Positions 33,097 through 42,131 of a stretch of DNA of 52,134 nt are shown here, in pieces. How positions within the stretch are numbered: the first letter of the stretch is position 1; every line of letters begins with the position of its first letter. The stretch is from Pisciglobus halotolerans. GTDB lineage: Bacteria > Bacillota > Bacilli > Lactobacillales > Carnobacteriaceae. A model generated the notes under the pieces. That model saw nothing but the letters and a program-made list of their open reading frames with translations, was not told the DNA's origin and ran no database searches. The stretch covers positions 1-52,134 of the forward strand of contig NZ_FOQE01000014.1 in NCBI RefSeq assembly GCF_900113675.1, given 5' to 3'. The position numbers were made by a program, and so were the translations under genes.

Positions 33097-33990
33097 TTAA
33101 AATTCCTCCAATTGTTGGGTAATAGCAGTTCTTTTATCTTCTAGAAAAGAGGGTAGAGCTAGGGAATCACCTAAAGAATCAAGCGATTCATCAATGGCAA
33201 AGCCTGGTCCATTTGTCGCGATCTCAATACGTAATCCATTGGGGTCCGTTACATACAGGCATTTAAAGTAGTCGCGATTAACGTATAGTTCAATCGGTAC
33301 AGACATTTGCTGAGCTTTTTGATAAAGCTCTTCTAGATCTGCTTCCGTTTCAACGCCATAAGCAATATGATCGATGGCACCTCGGCCAAAACGTGTCTTC
33401 TTTTTGCTATCGGAAGGCAAAACAGTCGTGATAAAGCCTTGATTTTGGTCAATGAATTGCTGATCATTCAACTGCTTAAACCCTAAAAATTCAGTTAAGA
33501 AAGCTTGCGTTTTTTCAGGATATTCAACTTTCAGCGAAGCTTCAAAGAGACCAGTGATTTGATGCGCTGCAGGAATATCAGTTTGTTGAACAACAGCTGC
33601 AACAGGAAGGATTTCATCCATTTCAATGAAGGCAAGAGATAAGCCATCTGGATCATAAAAACAGAGTCGCCCTTCATCGTGTTCGACCTGCAGACCAAAA
33701 GCTGTTAAACGTTCTTTCCAAAAAGTTAAACTGCCTTTAGGAATCTTTAAGGTAACAGTAGAAAAGAAATTTGCTTCAAGGTAAGCATGGCCTGCTTTTT
33801 TTAGTTCAAAAAAGGTCAAGAGCGTGCCAGGGTTTCCTTGGTAATCGCCATAAAAGAGATGACGTATGTTAGTATCTTGTTGATTGACAGTATTTTTGAC
33901 TAATCTCAGTCCAAGCAAATCAGTATAAAAACGGTCTGTTTCCTGTGCGGATTTAACAAAAGCTGAAATATGATGGATGCCGGTTATCAT
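33097..33990 (-). CDS. VOC-family ring-cleaving dioxygenase, paralogue
   Basis: This is a second two-module VOC protein of 297 residues. GIHHISAFVKSAQET opens the first module, GAIDHIAYGVETEADL the second, and LRIEIATNGPGFAID carries the final Glu ligand. It resembles the MhqO/LinE-type proteins. First gene of the run mhqO-like, mhqA-like, flavin reductase. In Bacillus such genes answer to quinones through MhqR; no MarR-type regulator is seen here. Confidence 0.9.
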   Translation of the reverse strand: MITGIHHISAFVKSAQETDRFYTDLLGLRLVKNTVNQQDTNIRHLFYGDYQGNPGTLLTFFELKKAGHAYLEANFFSTVTLKIPKGSLTFWKERLTAFGLQVEHDEGRLCFYDPDGLSLAFIEMDEILPVAAVVQQTDIPAAHQITGLFEASLKVEYPEKTQAFLTEFLGFKQLNDQQFIDQNQGFITTVLPSDSKKKTRFGRGAIDHIAYGVETEADLEELYQKAQQMSVPIELYVNRDYFKCLYVTDPNGLRIEIATNGPGFAIDESLDSLGDSLALPSFLEDKRTAITQQLEEF

Positions 33991-34100
33991 TAACTCACTC
34001 CTATAAAGTAAGAAATTTGGGTTAGATGTTTAAGATAAACCTAGTGTATCATAAAAATATTAAACTTACAATAAATAAGTAAAATGAATTTTGTATAGTT

Positions 34101-34133
34101 AAAAAGCCGAGAAATTCATCTCGGCTTTTTTTT
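34101..34133. terminator. Bidirectional intrinsic terminator
   Basis: AAAAAGCCGAGA and TCTCGGCTTTTT pair around six bases, with T runs on both strands. It ends the lactonase gene on the minus strand. Confidence 0.85.
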
Positions 34134-34146
34134 AAATGATAGGGCA

Positions 34147-35181
34147 TTAAGCAAAATAAACACAGACAGCTTCTGGTGCATAAACATCTTTTTCAAGAAG
34201 TGTTAGTTTGCCGGAATCACTGTTACGTTCAAACAACGTTAAGTTATCTGTATCTTGATGGGCAACCACCACAAACTGATTTGTCGGGTCTAAATCAAAA
34301 TCGCGAGGGATATTCCCTTCAGTCGGAACATATTCAACTAATGAAAGCGAACCGTCTGAAGCAGAAACAGCAAAAACAGCGATAGAATCATGTCCACGGT
34401 TAGAAGCATAGACGTATTTTCCGTCATTTGAAATGCGAATTGCGGCTCCTCCATTGAAAGAAGTATGGGATTCTGGAATTGTTGAAATGGTTTGGAATGG
34501 TGTAAGAATCCCTGTTTCTGGATCATAATCAAGAGCGATCACGTCACTGCTCAGCTCGCCAAACAAGTAGGCTTTCTTTCCGTTAGGCGCAAAAACGATA
34601 TGACGCGGTCCAGTTCCAGCCGCAACCGTTGTCGTGCTGATTTCTTTCACTTTTCCTTCTTCATCTACAGCATACGTATAAACCGTATCATTACCTAAGT
34701 CGCAAGCAATAAGGAATTTCTTATCTGGAGACAAGTCGAAGTAGTGGGCATGAGGACGGTCTTGGTTTTTATGAACGCTTGTCCCTTCATGCTGCACGGT
34801 GTCTGTTAATGTCAAATGACCTTCATCATCTGTTTTGAAAACAGCGACTTGTCCCTTGTGATAATTAGCTGTATAAACGAATGAACGATCTGCATCGTAA
34901 GACACGTAACATGGAGAAGCGCCAGTAGCAGTGGCCGTATCGACTTGCGCATATTCGCCATTTTCATTTTTCTTATAAGAAGCAATGCCGCCTTCACCGT
35001 CTCCGCCAAGAACAGCATAGATGACCTGGTGTTCTTTATCCAAAGTTAAGTAAGTTGGTCCGTTCGTTTCAGCTGCAACCGTTAAATCCTCCAACTTTTT
35101 AGCTTCTGTATCTAGCGTGATCTGGTAGATCCCTTTGCTTTCGCGTTTTGTATAAGTCCCTAAGAAAATCTTCTCTTTCAT
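34147..35181 (-). CDS. Lactonase family protein (6-phosphogluconolactonase-type beta-propeller)
   Basis: The seven-bladed propeller of the lactonase family (Pgl/YkgB type) probably hydrolyses 6-phosphogluconolactone in the oxidative pentose phosphate pathway. Repeated blade text is visible, for example TNGPTYLTLD, GASPCYVSYD, RPHAHYFDLSPD, GTGPRHIVFAPNGKKAYL, GNIPRDFDLDPTNQFVVVAHQD. The catalytic-site Asp/His/Arg lie in the HAHYFD and GPRHIVF blocks. Length (344 aa) is usual and AAGGAGG precedes the ATG. Single gene. Confidence 0.9.
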   Translation of the reverse strand: MKEKIFLGTYTKRESKGIYQITLDTEAKKLEDLTVAAETNGPTYLTLDKEHQVIYAVLGGDGEGGIASYKKNENGEYAQVDTATATGASPCYVSYDADRSFVYTANYHKGQVAVFKTDDEGHLTLTDTVQHEGTSVHKNQDRPHAHYFDLSPDKKFLIACDLGNDTVYTYAVDEEGKVKEISTTTVAAGTGPRHIVFAPNGKKAYLFGELSSDVIALDYDPETGILTPFQTISTIPESHTSFNGGAAIRISNDGKYVYASNRGHDSIAVFAVSASDGSLSLVEYVPTEGNIPRDFDLDPTNQFVVVAHQDTDNLTLFERNSDSGKLTLLEKDVYAPEAVCVYFA

Positions 35182-35379
35182 GGGTATCCTCCTTGATAGC
35201 TTGTCATTTTATCCAAATCCAGTATAACACAGTTGCCATAAAACAAAATGAAAAAGGATTCATTTACAACGGAAGCTTAGCTCTTATCAAAAAGCTTACA
35301 TTTGTAAAACAATCCTTTATTTTACCGACTCCGATTTACAGCAGGATTGGATGGTCCTAAAATGCTAGTAAGAAAAAAG

Positions 35380-35661
35380 GGTTCTACAATATTTAACGTT
35401 GGTCTGTAAAAAATCAATTTTTTTAATGCTAAGCTCGTTAGAATCCTATTTCTAGAAATTTCAGGAGGCGCATAGGGCTACTGATAGCCATGAAAAAAGA
35501 TGCAATGTGAATCACTTAGTGTTAGGCTTTAGCCGTTACACTAAGTTTGAAGCTTGCAAGCATTGAGACGTGATTTTCGGCTCAATGTGTTCTCATGGCT
35601 TTCCATCAGCAGCCCATTGACTGTAGGAAATTTCTTTACCAACGTTAAAAGAGGAAGAACC
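35380..35661 (+). mobile_element. MITE-like structured repeat element, copy 1
   Basis: This non-coding unit of about 282 bases has imperfect terminal inverted repeats: GGTTCT...TTAACGTTGGT (35380-35403) and ACCAACGTTAA...AGAACC (35638-35661). Nested pairs follow inward: AGAAATTTC with its inverse, GGGCTACTGAT with ATCAGCAGCCC, GCCATGA with TCATGGC, and a core hairpin CTTAGTGT/ACACTAAG enclosing GGCT/AGCC. Positions 35475-35584 are identical over 110 bases to the reverse complement of 52025-52134. No open frame is conserved. A terminator begins directly at its right end. Confidence 0.75.
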
Positions 35662-35662
35662 G

Positions 35663-35735
35663 AAAAAAGACACGTTCATTGTAGTGGTCCCCAAAAGTTA
35701 AACTTTTGGAGATGATACAATACACGAGTCTTTTT
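35663..35735 (-). terminator. Long intrinsic terminator of the TagF-like gene
   Basis: On the minus strand AAAAAGAC...CGTGTATTGTA pairs with TACAATgaACGtGTCTTTTT, with an inner CCAAAAGTT/AACTTTTGG. It abuts the MITE-like element. Confidence 0.7.
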
Positions 35736-35747
35736 GATTTTATTTAG

Positions 35748-37841
35748 TTAAGATAAGAAAGTTTGAACAGCTTTGAATATGCGTTCATTAGAGTGAGCAT
35801 CGCGATATTCAAATAAAGCATCCATTTTTTGTCGATTCTTTCGCGACATATTAAATTGATCGTTAGCCAACAGTTCCAATAAATGCAGCAAGCTATCTTT
35901 GGTTACAGCTATTTCTCCAGGAAGCTCATTTAAATAAGTGTGTCTGACATTCGCTTCATTGGTTACTCTGCGTTCGTCTGTTTCAGGCTGATAGAATAAA
36001 ACTGGTTTTTCTAAGAAACTAAAATCAAAAGCTCTAGCATCTGCATCGGTGATCAACAGCAGACTTGTTTTAAATAAATCAATCATTTCTTCTTGATCTT
36101 GCTGCACTAACGTCACGTCAGTTTCTTCAAATGCCGTTTCATATTGTTTCAATGAAGTAGGCAGAGCAACAACAACTTCTAAATGGTGAGTCGCTGTAAA
36201 CGCTTGGAAGTCTGCATCATTAAGCAGCGATAAGAAAGCTTTAGCTGTTTGTTTCAAATCATCTCGCGGATCGAAGGCGCCTGTCCAACGATTTTCAGGC
36301 AAAATGAGTAAACGACGCTGGATTTTATCTGAAGGAGCATCTGAAAGCAACTCATCAAATTTTGCAAGCCCAGTTTTGCGGATCATTTTCTCAGGGTAGC
36401 CCAACGTTTGCTGGACATAACGTTCTTCGGTTTTTGAACTGACTAAGAGCAGATCATTGCGGAATGTTTTCTCTGTATAGCCGATTGTCTGACTCAAGTC
36501 ATTCAAGCCTAATACATTTTTACCTAACAAAACATGTTTCGCGCGTATATGTTCAACCGCTAAAGGACTGCGTGAAGGATAAATGGCATAAGGTTCACCA
36601 GTCGTCAAGATTACTCTTGACGCCAACAGCGTTTGGATATACTTTTTAGATTTAAAAATCAAGATAGCTTCTGGGTCGACGGCCGCAACTTTGGCAAAAT
36701 CTGGGGATTGTTCGTCGAGAACATAATACGTTTCGATCTCTGGATGTTCTTCACGCATATAGCGGAAGAAGTGCCAGCCATTTCCTTTTGCTGTCAAAGG
36801 CGTTTCCCCTATGACCCAAATGTTCCGCTTTTCATAGAGCGTATGCATCAGCCATGAGGCAGGAGCCGATTCTCGGTATTCCGTGTAAATTTCTTTTTCA
36901 TACACTGAAATAGCTAAAGTCAATGCTTGCTGAATACCTGTAAAGTAAAAGCTTAAAACAGCCGTTGAACGACCATAAGAGATGCCGAAATCGCGGTAAA
37001 AGTTTTTAGGAACAGGTTCACTAGGATGTGCCAATGGAATCACAGTTGGACTATAGAGCCCGTTCAAATAGACGGTCAAATAAAAATCAACGTCTTCATC
37101 TTGTTTATTTTTAACAAAATGCTCGCGTGTAAAAGTTTGTAAAGATAAAGAAAAGTCATAAGTATAATAGGATAAATGTTTTTCATGCTCATCCCTATGC
37201 TCAAACTGGTGCTCAGTATGAATGACTGTTTCTTTTCCAGACCGTCTGCCAACCGTTAAAACATCGATCCGATTAACGGTAAAAGCTTTAACAGCTAATC
37301 TACCGCTGGCTTTTAACGATTCCTTCGAAACAGAAATGGCTTCGATCGTATGATCACGGATGAAACGTGTACTGCGGATCGGCACATTGACTGCCAGACA
37401 GAAGATGTCATTTCTTCTACTGAAGTAAGGAATAATCGTATTCCCGTCGATAGTGCTTTGGCTTAAGCCTAAAGAGTCAAACTGCTGAAATAAATTCAAA
37501 GACAGAGGATACTCTTCAGTATGCCAATTTTCGCCGTCTCTTATTTCTAAGGAAAAGAAAAATTCAATATGCTCTTTTGTTTTTTCTTTGGCCGTATCGG
37601 CAAATAAGTTATAAAGAGAAAGACAAAAGGCAAAAGAACCATCCTCTAGTCTAACAGCGTCAAATGTTTCTCGTTTACCTGTTTCTCGATGAATAATGAA
37701 AAAGTCTTTCATTTTAATCTCGTCTTTATTGAGTAATTTCAAGCTGACTTCGATTTGATCCTCATTTTTTCGAATGGAAAAGAGAGGGTGAAGATTCTTT
37801 TCACTGAGATTATGCAAAGAATCTGTTTCGTTTCTATTCAC
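35748..37841 (-). CDS. TagF/CDP-glycerol glycerophosphotransferase-like protein with degenerate active site
   Basis: The protein has 697 residues. The N-terminal half (1-330) looks beta-rich. The C-terminal half (about 340-697) follows the wall-teichoic-acid glycerophosphotransferase fold: GWHFFRYMREEHPEIETYYVLDE, then SRVILTTGEPYAIYP and FRNDLLLVSSKTEERYVQQTLGYPEKMIRKTGLAKFDELL. Two catalytic blocks are altered. The WHG[T]PLK or LQHG block reads VLLGKNVLGLN without His, and TDYSS before FDF reads TDADARAFDF. The start is GTG with GGAGG 8 bases upstream. It may be a teichoic-acid accessory or regulatory protein rather than a transferase. Single gene. Confidence 0.78.
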   Translation of the reverse strand: MNRNETDSLHNLSEKNLHPLFSIRKNEDQIEVSLKLLNKDEIKMKDFFIIHRETGKRETFDAVRLEDGSFAFCLSLYNLFADTAKEKTKEHIEFFFSLEIRDGENWHTEEYPLSLNLFQQFDSLGLSQSTIDGNTIIPYFSRRNDIFCLAVNVPIRSTRFIRDHTIEAISVSKESLKASGRLAVKAFTVNRIDVLTVGRRSGKETVIHTEHQFEHRDEHEKHLSYYTYDFSLSLQTFTREHFVKNKQDEDVDFYLTVYLNGLYSPTVIPLAHPSEPVPKNFYRDFGISYGRSTAVLSFYFTGIQQALTLAISVYEKEIYTEYRESAPASWLMHTLYEKRNIWVIGETPLTAKGNGWHFFRYMREEHPEIETYYVLDEQSPDFAKVAAVDPEAILIFKSKKYIQTLLASRVILTTGEPYAIYPSRSPLAVEHIRAKHVLLGKNVLGLNDLSQTIGYTEKTFRNDLLLVSSKTEERYVQQTLGYPEKMIRKTGLAKFDELLSDAPSDKIQRRLLILPENRWTGAFDPRDDLKQTAKAFLSLLNDADFQAFTATHHLEVVVALPTSLKQYETAFEETDVTLVQQDQEEMIDLFKTSLLLITDADARAFDFSFLEKPVLFYQPETDERRVTNEANVRHTYLNELPGEIAVTKDSLLHLLELLANDQFNMSRKNRQKMDALFEYRDAHSNERIFKAVQTFLS

Positions 37842-38029
37842 TTTTTAAACCTCCGTTAACAAAAAGGTGCCTTCTTTATTTATCTTTTCTATCATACCAG
37901 TATAATAGGCTTGCTGGCAAACGGTTTCTAAGATTATCAGTCAATTCTAACACGCAGAAGGTTATTATTCTGAAATAGAATATGGTAGAATAGAGCCAGT
38001 AAAAGCAAGTTTGCGAAAGGAAGAGTCGA

Positions 38030-38392
38030 ATGTTTAAATCATCTGTTACAGAAATTGGTGCATCTGCCATCAGCAAGAAAGACCCTTTGATTATTTTATT
38101 TGGAGAAGAAGCAACCGAGGAACTGCGAAAAGTTTCCGTTATCCATACTGTTCAAACAGAAGCGAATCAGGTCGATTTGAACCAGGCCCAAACGGTTTCT
38201 TTTGATGATCAAGTTTATACCATTGAAGAGGTCGGAACTTTGGCCAATAAAAATTTCAACAGTATCGGACACGTTACCTTGAACTTTTCTGAAGTGCCTG
38301 ATGAAAAAGACCATCGCATCGAGAATGCCATTTATTTAGCTCCTCATGAATTGCCGGTCTTAAAGGTTGGCACAAAAATCAGTATTTCTTAA
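38030..38392 (+). CDS. PTS glucitol/sorbitol-type EIIA, orphan
   Basis: This 120-residue soluble protein has the GutA pattern: PLIILFGEEATEELRKVSVIH, then YTIEEVGTLANKNFNSIGHVTLNF and a final VLKVGTKISIS. His in IGHVTLNF is a candidate phosphorylation site. No GutB/GutE, sorbitol dehydrogenase or regulator lies nearby, so it is an orphan. Such orphans are common in Enterococcus and may have a regulatory role. AAAGGAAG precedes the ATG. It is 51 bases ahead of the AI-2E family gene and may be co-transcribed. Confidence 0.87.
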   Translation: MFKSSVTEIGASAISKKDPLIILFGEEATEELRKVSVIHTVQTEANQVDLNQAQTVSFDDQVYTIEEVGTLANKNFNSIGHVTLNFSEVPDEKDHRIENAIYLAPHELPVLKVGTKISIS

Positions 38393-38443
38393 AGATATTG
38401 GCTTCTTTTTAGTCAAATTTGTTGTTAGAGGAGGTCTTTTTGA

Positions 38444-39670
38444 TTGGAAAATCCAGAGAAGAAAATAGGCAACCGAAAAGCTGTAGTCGGTTGGTTTAAA
38501 CAGTGGGTGTTGAATAATAAAGCAGTAGCGATTTTTAGTATTTCTTTATTGATCCTGCTGAATATTCTCGTCTTCAGCAAAGTATCTTATATTTTAAATC
38601 CAGTCAGAGGCTTTTTTGAAATCGTCGGACTGCCAGTAATTTTATCGGCCATCTTGTATTACTTACTAAATCCAGTGATCGATTGGTTAGAAAAGAAAAA
38701 AGTGCCGCGTGTTTGGGGAATCACGATCGTCTTTATTGTGATTGTTGGTTTGCTGATCTGGGGGATCACAACCGTTTTTCCATTCATTCGCAATCAGATC
38801 GTTAGTTTGGTTGATAACTGGCCAGATTATTGGAAAACATTGACTTTGAAAGTCGAAGGACTCATTAAGAGTCAAGGCTTCTCACAGTTGCAGATACAAT
38901 GGGATGAATTCAGAGAAAACTTGCTGACGACACTTACCGACCAAGGAAAATTGGTCTTAGGTTCCACTTTTGATGGACTAGGCAACTTTTTGGGCACCGT
39001 CACCAGTGTGGTCATCGCAATTGTTACCATGCCTTTTATCTTATTTTACCTATTGCGAGATGGACGCGAATTACCGAATTACCTATTAAAATTTGTTCCT
39101 ACAAGAATGCGCAGCAAAACGTATCATGTGATGTATGAAATGAATATGCAAGTCAGTCAATATGTGAGAGGTCAGCTGGTCGTTGCCTTTTTCGTAGGGA
39201 TGATGTTCTGGATCGGCTTCAGCATTATCGGCTTAGACTATGCAGCAAGTATAGGAACACTGGCCGGATTTTTAAACTTGATCCCTTACCTAGGCTCCTT
39301 TTTGGCAACCATTCCCGCTATCGTAGTTGGATTAGTCGACTCGCCTGCGATGTTCGTTAAAGTCATTTTGGTTTTTGGGATCGAACAACTAATTGAAGGA
39401 CGAGTGATCCAACCGCAGATCCTAGGCAGCACCCTGAAAATCCATCCTATTACGATCCTATTTGTTCTTTTAACAGCCGGAAAACTCTTCGGCGTAACCG
39501 GCGTCCTCATCGGGATACCCGGCTATGCCATCTTAAAAATTATCGTTACCCACATCTTCAAATGGTACAAAGACAACTCCAACCTATACCAAAACGAAGA
39601 AAGCTACCAACCCGCCGAAATCATACAAAAAGAAAAAAAACAAATGCAAAATAACCCGGATGTGGAGTGA
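38444..39670 (+). CDS. AI-2E family transporter (TqsA/YdiK-type permease)
   Basis: The protein has about eight membrane helices, 408 residues. The family core is clear: IGTLAGFLNLIPYLGSFLATIPAIVVGL and IEQLIEGRVIQPQILGSTLKIHPITILFVLL, then LFGVTGVLIGIPGYAI. Substrates vary (signal molecules, sodium ions), so the name is only a family label. The start is TTG with AGGAGG 9 bases upstream. The last codons lie inside a chromosomal repeat module: the stop TGA at 39668 falls within GGATGTGGAGTGA. The final 30 residues are very hydrophilic with unusually C-ending codons. Confidence 0.9.
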   Translation: MENPEKKIGNRKAVVGWFKQWVLNNKAVAIFSISLLILLNILVFSKVSYILNPVRGFFEIVGLPVILSAILYYLLNPVIDWLEKKKVPRVWGITIVFIVIVGLLIWGITTVFPFIRNQIVSLVDNWPDYWKTLTLKVEGLIKSQGFSQLQIQWDEFRENLLTTLTDQGKLVLGSTFDGLGNFLGTVTSVVIAIVTMPFILFYLLRDGRELPNYLLKFVPTRMRSKTYHVMYEMNMQVSQYVRGQLVVAFFVGMMFWIGFSIIGLDYAASIGTLAGFLNLIPYLGSFLATIPAIVVGLVDSPAMFVKVILVFGIEQLIEGRVIQPQILGSTLKIHPITILFVLLTAGKLFGVTGVLIGIPGYAILKIIVTHIFKWYKDNSNLYQNEESYQPAEIIQKEKKQMQNNPDVE

Positions 39671-40165
39671 CTCTGCAAGAGAACAAGCACTAACGAAGGA
39701 ACAACGCAAGCAACCCAGCGAAGCGGTTGTGCGGATGTTGCAAGTTAGGCGGAGATCTCTGGGGAGCGCAACTCAACAACCAGGATACGGAGAAAGCCTG
39801 AAAGAGTCACAGCAAAAACAGGAAGTTGTTGAAGAGAGTAGCGGAGCGCGCATCAAAACAACTTATCTTTTTTGCAAAGACTCTGGCTTTCGCAGTTCAA
39901 TTAAAACGAGGATGCGGAGTGAGGTTGATAGGGGCGACAGGAAAATGAAAAAGCGCGGCGCAGAGCATCCCGCGCATGCGAGCGACTTTTGAATTTTACC
40001 CGAGCCACTACCTCGCGCAGCTCAACTAAAAATAGGATACGGAGAAAGCCTGAAATAACACAGAATGAAAAAGCAAAATCGTTATCGGAAGCACTGTTGC
40101 CGTTCCATCCAGCAAAGTATATCCTGTCTCTAAGCGATGAAAATGCAAGAGTCATGACAATATAA
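39657..40165 (+). repeat. Array of four ~126-bp structured modules (A-D)
   Basis: Modules begin at 39657, 39783, 39910 and 40035, each with GGATRYGGAG or close to it, at steps of 126, 127 and 125 bases. Each of the first three ends in GCARYTCAA(C/T)(A/T)A before the next module. B and D share GGATACGGAGAAAGCCTGAAA; C resembles module F near 430 (GCGGAGtGAGGTTGATAG). The interiors differ but are self-complementary, for instance AAGTTGTT/AACAACTT and GAAAGCC/GGCTTTC in B, and GCGCGG/CCGCGC in C. GC content is above that of the surroundings. No conserved protein frame. Confidence 0.75.
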
Positions 40166-40409
40166 ACTGACCTAAAAGAAGCAGAGCAAAAATCATCTGC
40201 CAAAAGTAGAGTCTATCGTTTGTATGTCTTCTTATCATTATACTATGATGATAGGGAGGCATCTTTTTTTATTCTGAGAACAGATAAAAGCGTACTGGTC
40301 AAGAGTGCGATCCGAATCAGAAAGTATGTTTGGAATGAGGGAGAAAGCATGTGGGATGCTGATGTCACTTCATTATGATAGAAGAAAATGTAAAAAAGGA
40401 GGTCGCAGG
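40166..40409 (+). promoter_or_regulatory. Promoter and operator region of the ABC exporter operon
   Basis: TATACT at 40239-40244 is the likely -10. It is covered by a palindrome TATCAT (40233-40238), nine bases, ATGATA (40248-40253), with the inner pair ATCAT/ATGAT. This has the size of a MarR- or TetR-type operator. No regulator gene is in the window. The stretch after it to the ATG at 40410 has no supported gene. Confidence 0.45.
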
Positions 40410-42131
40410 ATGCTGAAACTTGCTAAAAGAATGAACAAAGGGATGATCGGGTTAGCTGTCTTGTTCATGATCATTCGAACAGTCGGCGAATTATACTTGC
40501 CGACTTTAACGGCAGACATCATTGATAATGGAGTTGCTAATGGAGATATCCCTTATATTTTGAAAATGGGTATGTATATGATTATTGTCTCTTTGATCTC
40601 GATCGGTGGGGCAGTAGCCAATGTTTATGTTGCTGCTAAAGAATCGCAAGGAACAGGGAAAGAGATTCGAAATGAGATTTATCGAAAAGTATCTTATTTT
40701 TCAAGAGATGAAATGGATGATATTGGAACAGCTTCACTTATGACTCGTACAACAAACGATGTGGTACAGGTGCAATTGATTTTCATGATGATGTTGCGCA
40801 TGGTGATCATGTCGCCCATCATGATCATTGGAGCTGGTTACTTAGCTTATCAGCGTGAACCAAGAATGGCTAGCGTATTTTTAGGAACTGTACCGTTACT
40901 GGCTTTATTGATCGGCATTATTATGTACTTTGCTGTACCGATTTTTAAATCATTACAAAGAAAGACAGACCGACTCAACTTGGTTTTCAGAGAAGGGTTG
41001 ACGGGTGTCAGGGTGATTCGTGCTTTTCGTAAAGGACAACATGAAATTGAACGGTTTGACGAAGCCAACAAAGATTTTGCTGAAACGGCGATCAAAGGAC
41101 AAACCATCATGGCTTTTCTTATGCCGTCTTTAACGTTAGCGTTTAGTTTGACCAACATTTTTATCGTATGGATCGGTGCCCGCTTGATCAGCTTTGATGA
41201 AATGGGAGCCGGGAACTTAGTAACGTTTCTGACGTACGCAGGACAAATTTTAATGAGTGTCATGATGTTGAGTATGGTCATTATGTATTATCCAAGAGCG
41301 CAAGTTTCTGCCGCTCGTATCAATGAAGTATTAGATAAAACAAGCAGTGTGAAAGATCCAGCGCGAAGTCAGTCGCTCGATAAGGATAAACCAGCTTCAC
41401 TTGCCTTTGAACATGTTGACTTCCGTTACACGGGTGCTGAAAAACTGGCCCTTAAAGACATTGACTTTTATGCAAAAGAAGGACAGACACTGGCTATTAT
41501 TGGCGGTACAGGTGTTGGGAAATCCACGATTGCCAATTTGATCCCGCGCTTTTACGACGTTGAGACCGGCAGTATTAAAATCAACGGAACAGATATTCGA
41601 GACATCACCCAACATAAATTGCGCACCTTACTCGGCTATGCCCCGCAAAAAGCTTTGCTATTCACTGGTACGATTCGTGAAAATATGCAGTATGGGAAAC
41701 CAGAAGCAACAGATGAAGAAATTTGGCATGCACTAGATATTGCTCAAGCAAGCGATTTTATAAAAGCGATGCCCAAACAGTTGGATGCTCATGTAGAACA
41801 AGGCGGCGGCAACTTTTCTGGCGGACAAAAGCAGCGATTGAGTATTGCTCGAGCACTTGTTTCCAAAGCCAAGATTTTGATTTTTGATGATTCATTTTCT
41901 GCTTTAGACTTCAAAACAGATGCTGAATTGCGGCAAGCATTAAAGAAAGAGACAAAAGATGCAGTTGTAATGATCATTGCGCAGCGCATCAGTACAGTCA
42001 TCGATGCAGACACGATTTTAGTTTTGGACAAAGGAACGATCGTGGGTAAAGGAACGCACGAAGAATTGAAAGCTTCAAATGAGACTTATCAAGAAATCAT
42101 GAAGTCGCAAATGAGAGAGGAGGATATTTAA
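40410..42131 (+). CDS. Heterodimeric ABC multidrug exporter, subunit 1 (EfrC/LmrC-like)
   Basis: This half-exporter has six N-terminal helices (about 1-300) and a C-terminal ATPase. Walker A is GGTGVGKST, the signature is NFSGGQKQR (canonical), and Walker B ILIFDD ends in Asp where the catalytic Glu normally stands. That makes its own ATP site degenerate, as in known heterodimeric exporters (TM287/288, LmrCD, BmrCD). The start was set at ATG 40410 (AAGGAGG 7 bases upstream); the frame from 40305 adds 35 residues without similarity. It overlaps the next gene by one base. Likely drug or lipid efflux. Confidence 0.92.
   Translation: MLKLAKRMNKGMIGLAVLFMIIRTVGELYLPTLTADIIDNGVANGDIPYILKMGMYMIIVSLISIGGAVANVYVAAKESQGTGKEIRNEIYRKVSYFSRDEMDDIGTASLMTRTTNDVVQVQLIFMMMLRMVIMSPIMIIGAGYLAYQREPRMASVFLGTVPLLALLIGIIMYFAVPIFKSLQRKTDRLNLVFREGLTGVRVIRAFRKGQHEIERFDEANKDFAETAIKGQTIMAFLMPSLTLAFSLTNIFIVWIGARLISFDEMGAGNLVTFLTYAGQILMSVMMLSMVIMYYPRAQVSAARINEVLDKTSSVKDPARSQSLDKDKPASLAFEHVDFRYTGAEKLALKDIDFYAKEGQTLAIIGGTGVGKSTIANLIPRFYDVETGSIKINGTDIRDITQHKLRTLLGYAPQKALLFTGTIRENMQYGKPEATDEEIWHALDIAQASDFIKAMPKQLDAHVEQGGGNFSGGQKQRLSIARALVSKAKILIFDDSFSALDFKTDAELRQALKKETKDAVVMIIAQRISTVIDADTILVLDKGTIVGKGTHEELKASNETYQEIMKSQMREEDI

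Noticed and set aside
39660-39992. 110-codon frame across the repeat array
   Set aside because: It follows the repeat modules, starts inside the previous gene's end and has composition set by the repeats.
39657-40165. CRISPR array
   Set aside because: Repeat borders are degenerate and spaced about 126 bases; no spacer-like regularity and no cas genes.
39657-40165. Integron cassette array (attC sites)
   Set aside because: No integrase and no genes between the borders, and the border motif does not resemble the attC core.
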